The notes beneath the pieces are model-generated. The model saw nothing but the letters and a program-made list of their open reading frames with translations. It did no database searches and was not told the DNA's origin. A DNA stretch of 57,850 nucleotides, taken from NCBI GenBank assembly GCA_002437305.1, contig DJOW01000027.1, positions 5,998 to 63,847 on the forward strand, written 5' to 3'. Positions within the stretch are counted from its first letter, which is position 1. The number at the start of each line of letters is the position of its first letter. Made by a program: the position numbers and the translations under genes. Source of the stretch: Bacteroidales bacterium UBA6428. GTDB taxonomy: Bacteria > Bacteroidota > Bacteroidia > Bacteroidales > UBA932. Below, piece by piece: positions 7,678 through 16,589 of this stretch.

Positions 7678-9003
7678 CTACCTCCTGAATCCGCGGAGCC
7701 TCTGCGTAAGGTTCCCGGCCAGGGCGCTCTTCATCATTTTTCTTGTGGCCTCGAACTGCTTGAGAAGCTTGCTGACCTCGGCCACATTCGTCCCGCTTCC
7801 GTCCGCTATCCTCTTGCGGCGGCTTCCGTTGATGATCTCCGGATTGTCCCTTTCCTCCGGGGTCATGGACATGATGATGGCCTCAATGCCCTTGAAAGCC
7901 TTGTCGTTGTCGATGTCTATGTCCTTGATGGCTTTTCCGACTCCCGGAATCATGCCGGCCAGATCCTTGATGTTGCCCATCTTCTTGACCTGCTGGATCT
8001 GGTTGTAGAAGTCCATCAGCCCGAACTTGTCCTTGGCCAGTTTCTTTCTGGTCTCGCGGGCCTGCTTCTCGTCGAACTGCTCCTGGGCCTTCTCCACGAG
8101 GGAGACAACGTCGCCCATTCCGAGGATCCTGTCGGCGATGCGCCCGGGGTGGAACACATCCATGGCCTCCATCTTCTCTCCGGAGGAGATGAACTTGATC
8201 GGTTTTCCTGTGACGTACTTGATTGAAAGCGCGGCTCCGCCTCTGGTGTCACCGTCCATCTTTGTCAGAACCACTCCGTCAAAGTCGAGCCTTTCGTTGA
8301 AGACCTTGGCTGTCTCCACAGCGTCCTGACCGGTCATCGCGTCGACCACGAACAGGGACTCTGTCGGATTCACGGCCTTGTGCAGGGCCGAGATCTCGTC
8401 CATAAGCTCCTGATCCACGGCCAGACGTCCTGCTGTGTCTATGATGACCACTGAATATCCTTCAGCCTTTGCCTTGGCGATGGCGTCTTTGGCTATCTTG
8501 ATCGGATCCTTGACGCCTTCCTCCGTGAAGACCGGAACCTGGATCCCTTCGCCGAGCACCTTCAACTGCTCGATGGCCGCCGGGCGGAACGTGTCGCAGG
8601 CGGCAAGCAGTACCTTCATTCCTCTCTTGCTCTTGATGTTGTTCGCCAGTTTGGCGGAGAATGTGGTCTTGCCTGAACCGTTCAGGCCGGCTATCAGCAC
8701 TATCCCCGGATTGCCCTTGATGTTGATGTCCTGCGATGCGCTTCCCATGAACTCTGCCAGTTCATCGTGGACGATCTTGACCATCATCTGCTGAGGCTTC
8801 ACTGCGGTGAGGACATTCTGTCCCATCGCCTTGGCCTTGACCTTGTCGCAGAAGTCCTTGGCCACACGGAAGCTCACGTCCGCGTCCAGAAGCGCCCTGC
8901 GGATGTCCTTAAGCGTCTCCGCGACATTGATCTCGGTGATCTTACCCTCGCCCTTCAGAATCTTGAAGGATCTCTCAAGTCTCTCCTGTAAGTTGTCGAA
9001 CAT
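7678..9003 (-). CDS. ffh: Signal recognition particle protein Ffh (SRP54)
   Basis: The SRP GTPase that binds 4.5S RNA and signal sequences and delivers ribosomes to FtsY. The N domain starts MFDNLQERLERSF; the G domain has GLNGSGKTTFSAKLA, DTFRPAAIEQL, IIDTAGRLAVDQ, LTKMDGDTRGGAALS and a GxGE-type closing motif (SSGEKMEAMDVFHP); the methionine-rich M domain follows to the C-terminus (GMIPGVGK, MTPEERDNP, GSRRKRIADGSGT). It is 442 residues, normal for the family. I start it at the ATG ending at 9003; the 13-residue extension upstream is not conserved and overlaps the promoter region. Confidence 0.96.
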   Translation of the reverse strand: MFDNLQERLERSFKILKGEGKITEINVAETLKDIRRALLDADVSFRVAKDFCDKVKAKAMGQNVLTAVKPQQMMVKIVHDELAEFMGSASQDINIKGNPGIVLIAGLNGSGKTTFSAKLANNIKSKRGMKVLLAACDTFRPAAIEQLKVLGEGIQVPVFTEEGVKDPIKIAKDAIAKAKAEGYSVVIIDTAGRLAVDQELMDEISALHKAVNPTESLFVVDAMTGQDAVETAKVFNERLDFDGVVLTKMDGDTRGGAALSIKYVTGKPIKFISSGEKMEAMDVFHPGRIADRILGMGDVVSLVEKAQEQFDEKQARETRKKLAKDKFGLMDFYNQIQQVKKMGNIKDLAGMIPGVGKAIKDIDIDNDKAFKGIEAIIMSMTPEERDNPEIINGSRRKRIADGSGTNVAEVSKLLKQFEATRKMMKSALAGNLTQRLRGFRR

Positions 9004-9039
9004 ATTCAGTAGCCTGTTAATCTTGTTTATACTAAACCA

Positions 9040-9047
9040 CAAAGATA
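9040..9047 (-). promoter_or_regulatory. -7 element of ffh
   Basis: TATCTTTG on the minus strand (9047 to 9040) matches TAnnTTTG. The predicted start is near 9036, leaving a leader of about 33 bases to the ATG at 9003. No clear -33 element is visible. Confidence 0.55.
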
Positions 9048-9111
9048 ATCAAATTGATCGGAAGAATAAAATAATGGGCGCAGGCTTCTTTGACGATAGT
9101 CATAAAAAATA

Positions 9112-9141
9112 TTTGCATCAGAATTTTTTTTGCTAAATTCG
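9112..9141 (+). promoter_or_regulatory. Promoter of the peptidase-SusCD operon
   Basis: TTTG (9112-9115), 18 bases, then TAAATTCG (9134-9141; one mismatch to TAnnTTTG). The predicted start is near 9145, about 19 bases before the first gene. It is the only good promoter I see upstream of the ten plus-strand genes to 27460. Confidence 0.55.
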
Positions 9142-9163
9142 CAACCTTGAAAACGAACTTATC

Positions 9164-11044
9164 ATGAAAATTGCTTCTCTGCTTGCCGTTTCCTGCGCTC
9201 TCTTTGCCGGGTGCATGGAAAGATTACCGGAAGATTCCCCCGTTTTGTCCGGTAAAATCGTGAACAGCAGCTCTTCCTCTGAGGAAGGTACGCTGCTTCT
9301 TCAGTTTTCCGGTGACGCGCCGGAGACCATCCCCGTTCTTTCAGGGGATTCTTTGTGCCGCGTACATTTGGAGCCATTGTTCCGAGGCTCTTCCGACACC
9401 GATCTCAGGAGTTGGTACATCGCCGCTTTCTCTCCTGCCGCCCCGTCGGAAGAGATTGCTGTCGCTTTATCTGAAAGATCTGACATCATCAGGATCCAGT
9501 ACAATAAGATAATCAGCCAGGGGCCTGAGGAAAGGGTTCAGATTGCCGATGGAGGTCTTCAGACAAAGTCCACGGCCGCCACATCTGTCTTTAATGATCC
9601 GTATCTTTCAGATCAGTGGCATCTTATCAACACGGGCAGCACCTCTTTCTGCAAGACTGCCGTGGAAGGCGCGGACGTCTCGGTAAAAGATGCATGGAGG
9701 TTGACTGCCGGTGATCCTTCCGTCATTGTGGCTGTGCTGGATGGCGGAGTGATGTACAATCACCCCGATCTGGCCGCCAATATGTGGACGAACGATGCGG
9801 AACTCAGAGGAGAAAAGGGTAAGGATGATGATGGAAATGGTTACGTTGATGATGTCTATGGCTATAATTTTGTCTCCGGAAATCCTGAGATAACATGGAA
9901 TCAAAAGATTGATTCAGGTCATGCCACCCATGTCGCCGGCACAGTGGCGGCGGTGAATGACAATGGAGTGGGAGTCTGTGGCGTAGCCGGAGGATCAGGA
10001 AACGGAGATGGCGTCCGGATAATGTCTTGCCAGATTTTCGAGAACAAGAATTCGACCAGCGCGGCTGTGGCCAGGGCTTTCATGTACGCGGCGGATAACG
10101 GCGCCTCGGTGGCCCAGTGCTCGTTCGGGTATGATCCGGGCTCTTTTGCTACGGAAGAGGATTTCATGAAAACATGCAGCGCGGAATATGCCGGAATACA
10201 GTATTTCCTTGACAAGAAAAACTGCCGTAGCGATGTCGTTGACGGAAACATCATCGTTTTCTCCGCCGGCAATGAGGGCCTGGCGAAGGCTGATTATCCC
10301 GGTGCGCTCAGGGATGTCATCGCGGTCACCTCGTTCGGACCCGGCTTCCAGCCTGCCGGATACACCAATTACGGCGTTGGATGCAACATAGCCGCTCCCG
10401 GCGGAGATTATTATGTGGGACGTGCCGGCTATAACAAGAAATGTCAGATTCTCTCCACAATCCCCGGTGAGGACAGCAGTGGAGAGTACGGCTGGATGGA
10501 GGGTACGTCGATGGCGACCCCTCATGTGAGTGGAGTGGTCGCTCTTGGTCTCTCGTACGCGAAAAAACTCGGCCTCAGGTTCAGCCGTGAGGATTTCATA
10601 TCCATGCTTCTTACTTCAGTCAACGGGATCGATGGCTATTTCACAGGGACAAAGCCGAAGAATGGAGTTGACAATATGGATCTTTCCGGCTATGTCGGAA
10701 AGATGGGAACCGGAGCGGTTGACACATGGAGATTCCTTATGAACATAGAGGGGACACCGAGTGTGCAGGTCGGAGTGGGGCGATCCTCGATTGACCTTGG
10801 CGGAGTTCTCGGAGCCACTTCGGCGTCCATCAAGAACTTGTCGGTTAAAATGGATCAGGAGTCCATGAGATCCCTTGGCATAAGCGAGGAACCGCATGTC
10901 AATGGGAATATATTGACACTGAAATGCTCAAAGTCTGGTTCGGGCTATATGACAGTCCGGGCTGATTCTGAGGGAATCGCTATAGAAAGAAAGATTTCCC
11001 TCATCTCCCGTCCCGCAGTTTCCGGCAACGGAGGATGGCTGTAG
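9164..11044 (+). CDS. Subtilisin-like (S8) serine peptidase lipoprotein
   Basis: A 626-residue surface or periplasmic peptidase. A short signal peptide ends in the lipobox LFAGC (cysteine 17), followed by an acidic stretch of the kind that sends Bacteroidota lipoproteins outward. After a propeptide-like region (to about residue 130) comes the S8 domain with all three catalytic residues in their usual settings: Asp in VAVLDGGVMYNHPDL, His in GHATHVAGTVAA, and Ser in EGTSMATPHVSGVVALG. The last 110 residues are an unassigned beta-rich module. The gene is 57 bases upstream of susC on the same strand with one promoter before it, so it probably belongs to the SusCD operon. Substrate unknown. Confidence 0.93.
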   Translation: MKIASLLAVSCALFAGCMERLPEDSPVLSGKIVNSSSSSEEGTLLLQFSGDAPETIPVLSGDSLCRVHLEPLFRGSSDTDLRSWYIAAFSPAAPSEEIAVALSERSDIIRIQYNKIISQGPEERVQIADGGLQTKSTAATSVFNDPYLSDQWHLINTGSTSFCKTAVEGADVSVKDAWRLTAGDPSVIVAVLDGGVMYNHPDLAANMWTNDAELRGEKGKDDDGNGYVDDVYGYNFVSGNPEITWNQKIDSGHATHVAGTVAAVNDNGVGVCGVAGGSGNGDGVRIMSCQIFENKNSTSAAVARAFMYAADNGASVAQCSFGYDPGSFATEEDFMKTCSAEYAGIQYFLDKKNCRSDVVDGNIIVFSAGNEGLAKADYPGALRDVIAVTSFGPGFQPAGYTNYGVGCNIAAPGGDYYVGRAGYNKKCQILSTIPGEDSSGEYGWMEGTSMATPHVSGVVALGLSYAKKLGLRFSREDFISMLLTSVNGIDGYFTGTKPKNGVDNMDLSGYVGKMGTGAVDTWRFLMNIEGTPSVQVGVGRSSIDLGGVLGATSASIKNLSVKMDQESMRSLGISEEPHVNGNILTLKCSKSGSGYMTVRADSEGIAIERKISLISRPAVSGNGGWL

Positions 11045-11101
11045 AGTGTCATCCGGAAATCATCAGAAGATTAAAGTTATCAATAAAGCGAACAAAAACA
11101 A

Positions 11102-14092
11102 ATGCAAAAGAAACATCAAAACCTTTTTTCAAAGGCCTTTGGAATGTTTCTGGCGCTGACGGCCGCTGCGTCCGCGGCCTCTGCCCAGAACATTAAGGTC
11201 AGTGGAACGGTGGCGGATGTGTCGGGAGAACCGATCATTGGCGCCACAGTCATTGTGGAGGGTACGAAAACAGGCACTTCTACAGGTGCGGACGGAGAAT
11301 TTTCCGTAACAGCATCACCTGACGCGACATTGATTTTCTCTATTTTGGGTTATAAGACCCACAGCGAGAAGGTGGCAGGACGTAGCGACATCATGGTCAC
11401 TATGGAGACTGATTCCGAGTATCTTGAGGAGACCATCGTTGTCGGATACGGTACCGGGCAGAAAATCGGAAACATCGTAGGTTCGGTCGCGACAGTGTCA
11501 TCCAAAGACATCGCGGCAAGTCCGTCATCCAACATAGGTGACGCGCTGCAGGGCAAGGTCGCCGGACTTCAGGTCTTCAACACATCCGGAGAGCCGCAGA
11601 GTTCCGTAAGCATAAGGCTTCGTGGAGTTTCCTCCTTGAACCTTAGTAACGCCCCTTTGTACATCCTTGACGGTGTGCCTGTAAGTTCAGATGTGTTCTC
11701 AAGCATGAACCCGCAGGACATAGAGAACATCTCGATCCTGAAGGACGCGTCGTCTACCGCAATATACGGCTCACGTGCCGCTAATGGTGTTATTGTTGTG
11801 ACAAGCAAGAAGGGACGCAAAGGCGAGAAGCCTACCGTCTCGGTCCGCGCTCAGGCAGGAGTGTCGATGCTTACAAACTACAACATGGACATGATGAGTT
11901 CGGAGCAGTTGCTGGAGTTCGAGCAGCTTTGCGTCCCTTCATTGAGTTCGGATCCGGCTTTTCTTGCCAAAAAGAACTTTATTCTTGGAAACAACATCAA
12001 CTTCGACTGGACATCATACCTGTTTGACAAGTCCGCTCCTGTAATTCAGGGAGATGCCTCATTCAGAGGCGCCACGGACAAGACAAACTACTATGTCTCT
12101 TTCGGTTACTTGAGTGAGGAGGGAACCGCCAAGTCGAACTCCGGCTCGGACAGGTACAACCTTCGTTCCAATGTGGACATCCAGCTTTCCCCATGGCTGA
12201 AGATCGGAGCGAACCTCGCGCTCAGCTACACGAAATACCAGACAATAGTCACTGGATGGTACACGCAGTCGCCTATTCTCCAGGCAGTTACCGGAATTCC
12301 TTATTACACTCCCTACCAGCTTGTGTACAATGAGGATGGGACTCTCTCTTACGGTGATGTCTACGAAGTATACCCATGGGATAACTCAATTGACCTTAAT
12401 GAGTATTACAAGAAGAACACCAACGACAGGGAAGTGGTCAGTCTGATGGGACAGACATTTTTCCTATTCACACCTCTGAAGGGCTTGAACATCAGACTTC
12501 AACAAGCGGCTGACGCGTTTGATTACACTAACCAGTCCATTTATTATCCTTCTTACACGCCATCTTCCGCGCGTGGCTCCAATTCCCAGGCTTTCCAGCG
12601 CTACAGCCAGTTGTCGTCAACGAACACTGTCGAGTATAAGAATGACATGGCAGGCAAGCATTTCTTCACCTTTCTTCTGGGGCATGAGTCATTCGTGAAG
12701 AAGGAAAAGACATTCAGCATGCTTGGCTCCGGGCTGACCGATGACAGGCTGGTGTCCATCGGCTCCGCCACAAGCATCGACTCATGGGCAGGCGGAACGA
12801 TTGAATGCGCTTTCAACTCGTTCTTTTTCAACATGAACTATGATTTCTCAGGAAAATATTTCCTGGACGCTTCCGTGCGTACGGACGGTTCCTCCCTCTT
12901 TGGAAAGAACCATAGATATGCTACATTCTACTCTGTCGGCGGGATGTGGAAAATGAAACGGGAACCTTTCCTCCTGAACGTGTCATGGCTTGATGACCTT
13001 AACATGAATCTTAGCTACGGCACGACAGGTAACTCAGGATTGAGTGAGTGGTACGCGTCTTTGGGCCTTGTCGGCTCCGGTCCGAAATACAACGGAAACG
13101 CTGGTTGGGCCATTTCCCAGATACCCAACAGTGACTTGACATGGGAGACCGTCGCCACGCTGAACTATAAGATTTCAGGCCGTGTGTTCGACCGGTTCTC
13201 TTTCGGTGTCGAGCTCTATAACAAGCAATCCAAGAATCTGCTCATGGAAATCCCTTATTCCGCCACCACAGGGCATGCTTCCGGTTGGGGTAATGTCGCG
13301 TCTATGGTGAACAGAGGCTTGGATGTCGAGTTGAATTTTGATTTTGTCCACACAAAGAATGTCTACTGGGGCGCGTCTGTGAACCTGAACTATAACAGGA
13401 ACAAGATCACCAAGCTCTACCAGGGGCTTGACGAGATCTCTTTCCCTGATTACTCTTTGAAGTATCAGGTAGGCTATTCATCCTCTCTGGTCTACACCCA
13501 GGTCCGTGCCGGAGTGGATCCGGAAGACGGCTCCCCTATGTGGTACGACCTTAACGGGAACCTTACCAAGACCTACAGCGATGACATCATGCAGTTCTGC
13601 GGAATGGACACCAATGCAAAACTGTCCGGAGGTTTCTCGACCAACTTCTCATGGAAGGGCCTCGGCTTCAACGCTGATTTCTCTTTCATAGGCAAGAGGT
13701 ATGTCTTCCTTAACGAGAGATATTACACCATGAACCCTCAGACATTGCTGTTCAGCAGTAATTTCGAGACCAAGATGCTGGACATCTGGACGCATCCTGG
13801 GCAGGTGACTGACATTCCTAAATACGGGACGCCGTTCTATCACGATACATCCAGATTTTCCAACGCTTCCTTCATCAGGCTGAAGAATGTGTCTTTGAGC
13901 TACAGCCTGCCAAAGCAGATCTTGGAGCCTTTGAAAGAGATATCCAGCGTGAAAGTTTATGTCACAGGGCGAAATCTTCTTACATTCACTGGCTTTGAAG
14001 GCTATGATCCGGAAGTCGGTTATTCAAACGCGACCAGCGGTATGTACCCTAACTCCCGTCAGATTGTCGGTGGTATCGAGATAACATTTTAA
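11102..14092 (+). CDS. SusC/RagA-type TonB-dependent outer-membrane transporter
   Basis: A 996-residue outer-membrane importer. After a signal peptide ending ...ASAQ come a carboxypeptidase-D-regulatory-like domain (about 30-110: VSGTVADVSGEPIIGATV), a TonB-box-like segment (EETIVVGYG), the plug (about 120-240, with ALQGKVAGLQV, RLRGVSS, PLYILDGVPV, ILKDASSTAIYGSRAANGVIVVTSKKG) and the 22-strand barrel to a C-terminal IVGGIEITF. SusC proteins pair with the SusD lid that follows. It is on the short side for SusC. With neighbouring peptidases rather than glycosidases, the cargo is more likely peptides or glycopeptides; that is inference. Confidence 0.95.
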   Translation: MQKKHQNLFSKAFGMFLALTAAASAASAQNIKVSGTVADVSGEPIIGATVIVEGTKTGTSTGADGEFSVTASPDATLIFSILGYKTHSEKVAGRSDIMVTMETDSEYLEETIVVGYGTGQKIGNIVGSVATVSSKDIAASPSSNIGDALQGKVAGLQVFNTSGEPQSSVSIRLRGVSSLNLSNAPLYILDGVPVSSDVFSSMNPQDIENISILKDASSTAIYGSRAANGVIVVTSKKGRKGEKPTVSVRAQAGVSMLTNYNMDMMSSEQLLEFEQLCVPSLSSDPAFLAKKNFILGNNINFDWTSYLFDKSAPVIQGDASFRGATDKTNYYVSFGYLSEEGTAKSNSGSDRYNLRSNVDIQLSPWLKIGANLALSYTKYQTIVTGWYTQSPILQAVTGIPYYTPYQLVYNEDGTLSYGDVYEVYPWDNSIDLNEYYKKNTNDREVVSLMGQTFFLFTPLKGLNIRLQQAADAFDYTNQSIYYPSYTPSSARGSNSQAFQRYSQLSSTNTVEYKNDMAGKHFFTFLLGHESFVKKEKTFSMLGSGLTDDRLVSIGSATSIDSWAGGTIECAFNSFFFNMNYDFSGKYFLDASVRTDGSSLFGKNHRYATFYSVGGMWKMKREPFLLNVSWLDDLNMNLSYGTTGNSGLSEWYASLGLVGSGPKYNGNAGWAISQIPNSDLTWETVATLNYKISGRVFDRFSFGVELYNKQSKNLLMEIPYSATTGHASGWGNVASMVNRGLDVELNFDFVHTKNVYWGASVNLNYNRNKITKLYQGLDEISFPDYSLKYQVGYSSSLVYTQVRAGVDPEDGSPMWYDLNGNLTKTYSDDIMQFCGMDTNAKLSGGFSTNFSWKGLGFNADFSFIGKRYVFLNERYYTMNPQTLLFSSNFETKMLDIWTHPGQVTDIPKYGTPFYHDTSRFSNASFIRLKNVSLSYSLPKQILEPLKEISSVKVYVTGRNLLTFTGFEGYDPEVGYSNATSGMYPNSRQIVGGIEITF

Positions 14093-14105
14093 ACCTTGAA
14101 AGACA

Positions 14106-15626
14106 ATGAAAATCAATAGAATATATTCGAGAATCGCTCTTTTGTGCGTCTTGGCGGCCTGCTCCGTGTCCTGCGACTTGAACAAATACCCAGACGATGC
14201 CATAAATACTGATGACTCAATGGAAAGTGCCTCGGACTGCCAGTCATTCCTTAACGGTCTTTATTCCGGAATGAAGTACTGCTTTACCGGTACACTTGTC
14301 TATGTCCCTGAACTACAGGCTGATTCTTTTCACGCCGTCAAGAATTTCGGCAACTTCAGCGGAGACTTCTACAGCTACAATGTGACTGCCGGCAACAGCA
14401 CCGCAAATGATGTCTGGTATGGCATCTATGGGTACATCGGCAATGCTGACTTCCTGATAGACGGAGCCAGAAAACTCCTTGACAGTGGAACCTTGTCCTC
14501 AGATGACACAGCCTCGGTAGCTGAGATATACGGTGAGGCCTCCTACATTAGAGCTCATCTGTATCTCCTTTTGACTCAGTTTTTCTGTGAAGCGTACGAT
14601 CCTTCCACATGCTCTGAGACCATGGGCGTTCCCGTTGTGGTCACTTATGACCCGACAGGTGATTCCAAGAAATATCCGGCCAGACCGTCGTTGGAGGCGA
14701 CATTCTCCCAGATAACGTCAGACATCGCCGTGGCTGAGGAATATGTCAAGAGAGAGGGCGAGCAGAATTCCCCTTATGTCACCAAAGATGTCGTGACGGC
14801 GCTTAAAGCCAGAGTCTCGCTTGCCATGCATGACTATGACACAGCCCTCATGGCGGCCAAGTCTTTGATAGACGGGGGACATTACACAGTGTGCACCGAT
14901 GCGTCAAAGCTTGCCGACGGGTGGAAGAATGACAATCTTGCTGAAACAATATGGCAGATCGCCATGACCGGGCCTGATGACATAGGTAATTCATTCCGTT
15001 ATTTCATCTACAATAATTCCGGAGTGGCCGGGGAGGACAATCCGCAGTATGTTCCTGAGGATTGGGTCCTGAATCTTTATGACCAGACAAATGACATCAG
15101 GTACTCAAGTTGGTTCAGCACAAGAAACATCACGACACCGGTTCCGGGACGTCTTACCTTGATGGTCAAATATCCGGGTAATCCTAAACTTTACAGCGCT
15201 GTCACCAATTACGTGAACATGCCTAAAGTCTTCCGGCTTCCTGAAATGTATCTTATCGCAGCGGAGGCTGCCGCGAATAAGCCGGGGCAGGAGGCTGTCG
15301 CATCGTACTATCTCAATGAATTGAAGTCCCGGAGAATCAACGGGTGGAAAAATCAGGACTATTCAGGTGTTTCCCTGATTAATGCCATACGTGAGGAAAG
15401 GGTCAGGGAACTGTTCTGTGAGGGACACCGGCTCAACGATCTAAAGAGATGGCATCTCGGTTTCACCCGTTCCTCAGGTCAGGATCCCTCGCTTATGATG
15501 CCTGGAGAGAACTATGTGAAGGCGTCCAGGCCGGCTGACGACCCTTTCTTCCTCTGGCCTATCCCTACAGCCGAGATGGAGGCTAATCCTCAGATGAAAC
15601 AGAATCCCGCATACATAAATAGATAA
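14106..15626 (+). CDS. SusD/RagB-type nutrient-binding lipoprotein
   Basis: A 506-residue surface lipoprotein that forms the lid of the SusC transporter. The signal peptide ends in the lipobox SVSC (cysteine 23), followed by the usual DLNKYPDDAI start. TPR-like helical regions include SVAEIYGEASYIRAHLYLLLTQFF and VTALKARVSLAMHDY; the C-terminal RagB/SusD signature is present as FRLPEMYLIAAEAAANK, INAIREERVRELFCEGHRLNDLKRW and LWPIPTAEMEANPQMKQNPAY. It starts 13 bases after susC. Its stop overlaps the next ATG by one base (TAATG), which signals tight translational coupling in the operon. Confidence 0.95.
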   Translation: MKINRIYSRIALLCVLAACSVSCDLNKYPDDAINTDDSMESASDCQSFLNGLYSGMKYCFTGTLVYVPELQADSFHAVKNFGNFSGDFYSYNVTAGNSTANDVWYGIYGYIGNADFLIDGARKLLDSGTLSSDDTASVAEIYGEASYIRAHLYLLLTQFFCEAYDPSTCSETMGVPVVVTYDPTGDSKKYPARPSLEATFSQITSDIAVAEEYVKREGEQNSPYVTKDVVTALKARVSLAMHDYDTALMAAKSLIDGGHYTVCTDASKLADGWKNDNLAETIWQIAMTGPDDIGNSFRYFIYNNSGVAGEDNPQYVPEDWVLNLYDQTNDIRYSSWFSTRNITTPVPGRLTLMVKYPGNPKLYSAVTNYVNMPKVFRLPEMYLIAAEAAANKPGQEAVASYYLNELKSRRINGWKNQDYSGVSLINAIREERVRELFCEGHRLNDLKRWHLGFTRSSGQDPSLMMPGENYVKASRPADDPFFLWPIPTAEMEANPQMKQNPAYINR

Positions 15627-16582
15627 TGATGAAGATGAAGACATTTAATAATATCTTGGCTGTCGCAATGCTGCTGGCGGCTGTGACCGGAGTCATTTCC
15701 TGCTCCGAAGAGAACCTTGGCGCCGGTGACATCGCCATCGGGTTCGGCCAGGAGTCTTTTAGATTCAAGGAGGGAGCCGGATTGAACAAGATAGAAGTTG
15801 TTGTGACCGGTGAGGCGCGGAATTATCCGGTGACTTTTGACATCGAGGCCCGACTTCTGACCGATGATGGAGTCGAGGTCGATGACGTCCTGCACTTCAC
15901 ACAGACGAAAGGGCTTAAGGTGAAAGGGAAGGATCTTGCTCCGGTGTATGTCGAGTTTTTCGTGAAAGACGATGACGTCATCAATGAGAAGAGGGAGGTC
16001 GAGCTTTCCATCACTAATGTCGAGGGAGCTTCCGTGTCGGCAGCAAAGACGGTTGTCGAGATAAAAGACAATGACAGTGACCCTTATGACAAACTCATGG
16101 GTGATTGGACGGCATCCGCCACAGACTACTACGGCAACAAGGTGACATTCCCTGTCAACATCAGCGGCGGGTTCACCCAGTCAGACATAGACGCCAATGA
16201 GGGACGTGTTCTGGTCTGCTGGGGATTCGGCTCTGTCCAGAGGGAGTTCCCTACGTCAAACCCGCCGAAGCAGCCAGTATGGTATATGGATTTCGATGAG
16301 GATGCCCATGCTCTTTATGTCCAGACCAACACTCTGATGGCTAATGTGTTCCAGTTCTCGGACATTCCTTATGATGTAATCATCAGATGCTGCACTATAA
16401 TGCCTGGCAATGCCATTAGCCTGGTGTCTCCTTTGGAAGGTTCCTGGAGCTCGGACATGAACACGATCACATTCCAGTCAGGAGGGTATGGTCTTACCGC
16501 GGCCATATTCAACACCCAGGGGGAATACACTGACAGCGTATGGCTTGTTTATACAGATATTGTTTTGACACGAAATAAGTAG
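15626..16582 (+). CDS. Lipoprotein with Calx-beta-like domain
   Basis: A 318-residue lipoprotein: the signal peptide ends in VISC, followed by SEENLGAGD, an acidic surface-export-like stretch. Residues about 50-150 resemble a Calx-beta or DUF4843-type beta-sandwich, ending in the characteristic VVEIKDNDSDPYD. The C-terminal half (about 155-318) is an unassigned beta-rich domain starting LMGDWTASATDYYGNKVTF. It is the first accessory lipoprotein after susCD, where surface glycan- or protein-binding proteins usually sit. The ATG overlaps the susD stop. I do not recognise a specific function; ligand binding at the cell surface is inferred from position. Confidence 0.75.
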   Translation: MMKMKTFNNILAVAMLLAAVTGVISCSEENLGAGDIAIGFGQESFRFKEGAGLNKIEVVVTGEARNYPVTFDIEARLLTDDGVEVDDVLHFTQTKGLKVKGKDLAPVYVEFFVKDDDVINEKREVELSITNVEGASVSAAKTVVEIKDNDSDPYDKLMGDWTASATDYYGNKVTFPVNISGGFTQSDIDANEGRVLVCWGFGSVQREFPTSNPPKQPVWYMDFDEDAHALYVQTNTLMANVFQFSDIPYDVIIRCCTIMPGNAISLVSPLEGSWSSDMNTITFQSGGYGLTAAIFNTQGEYTDSVWLVYTDIVLTRNK

Positions 16583-16589
16583 ATGGACT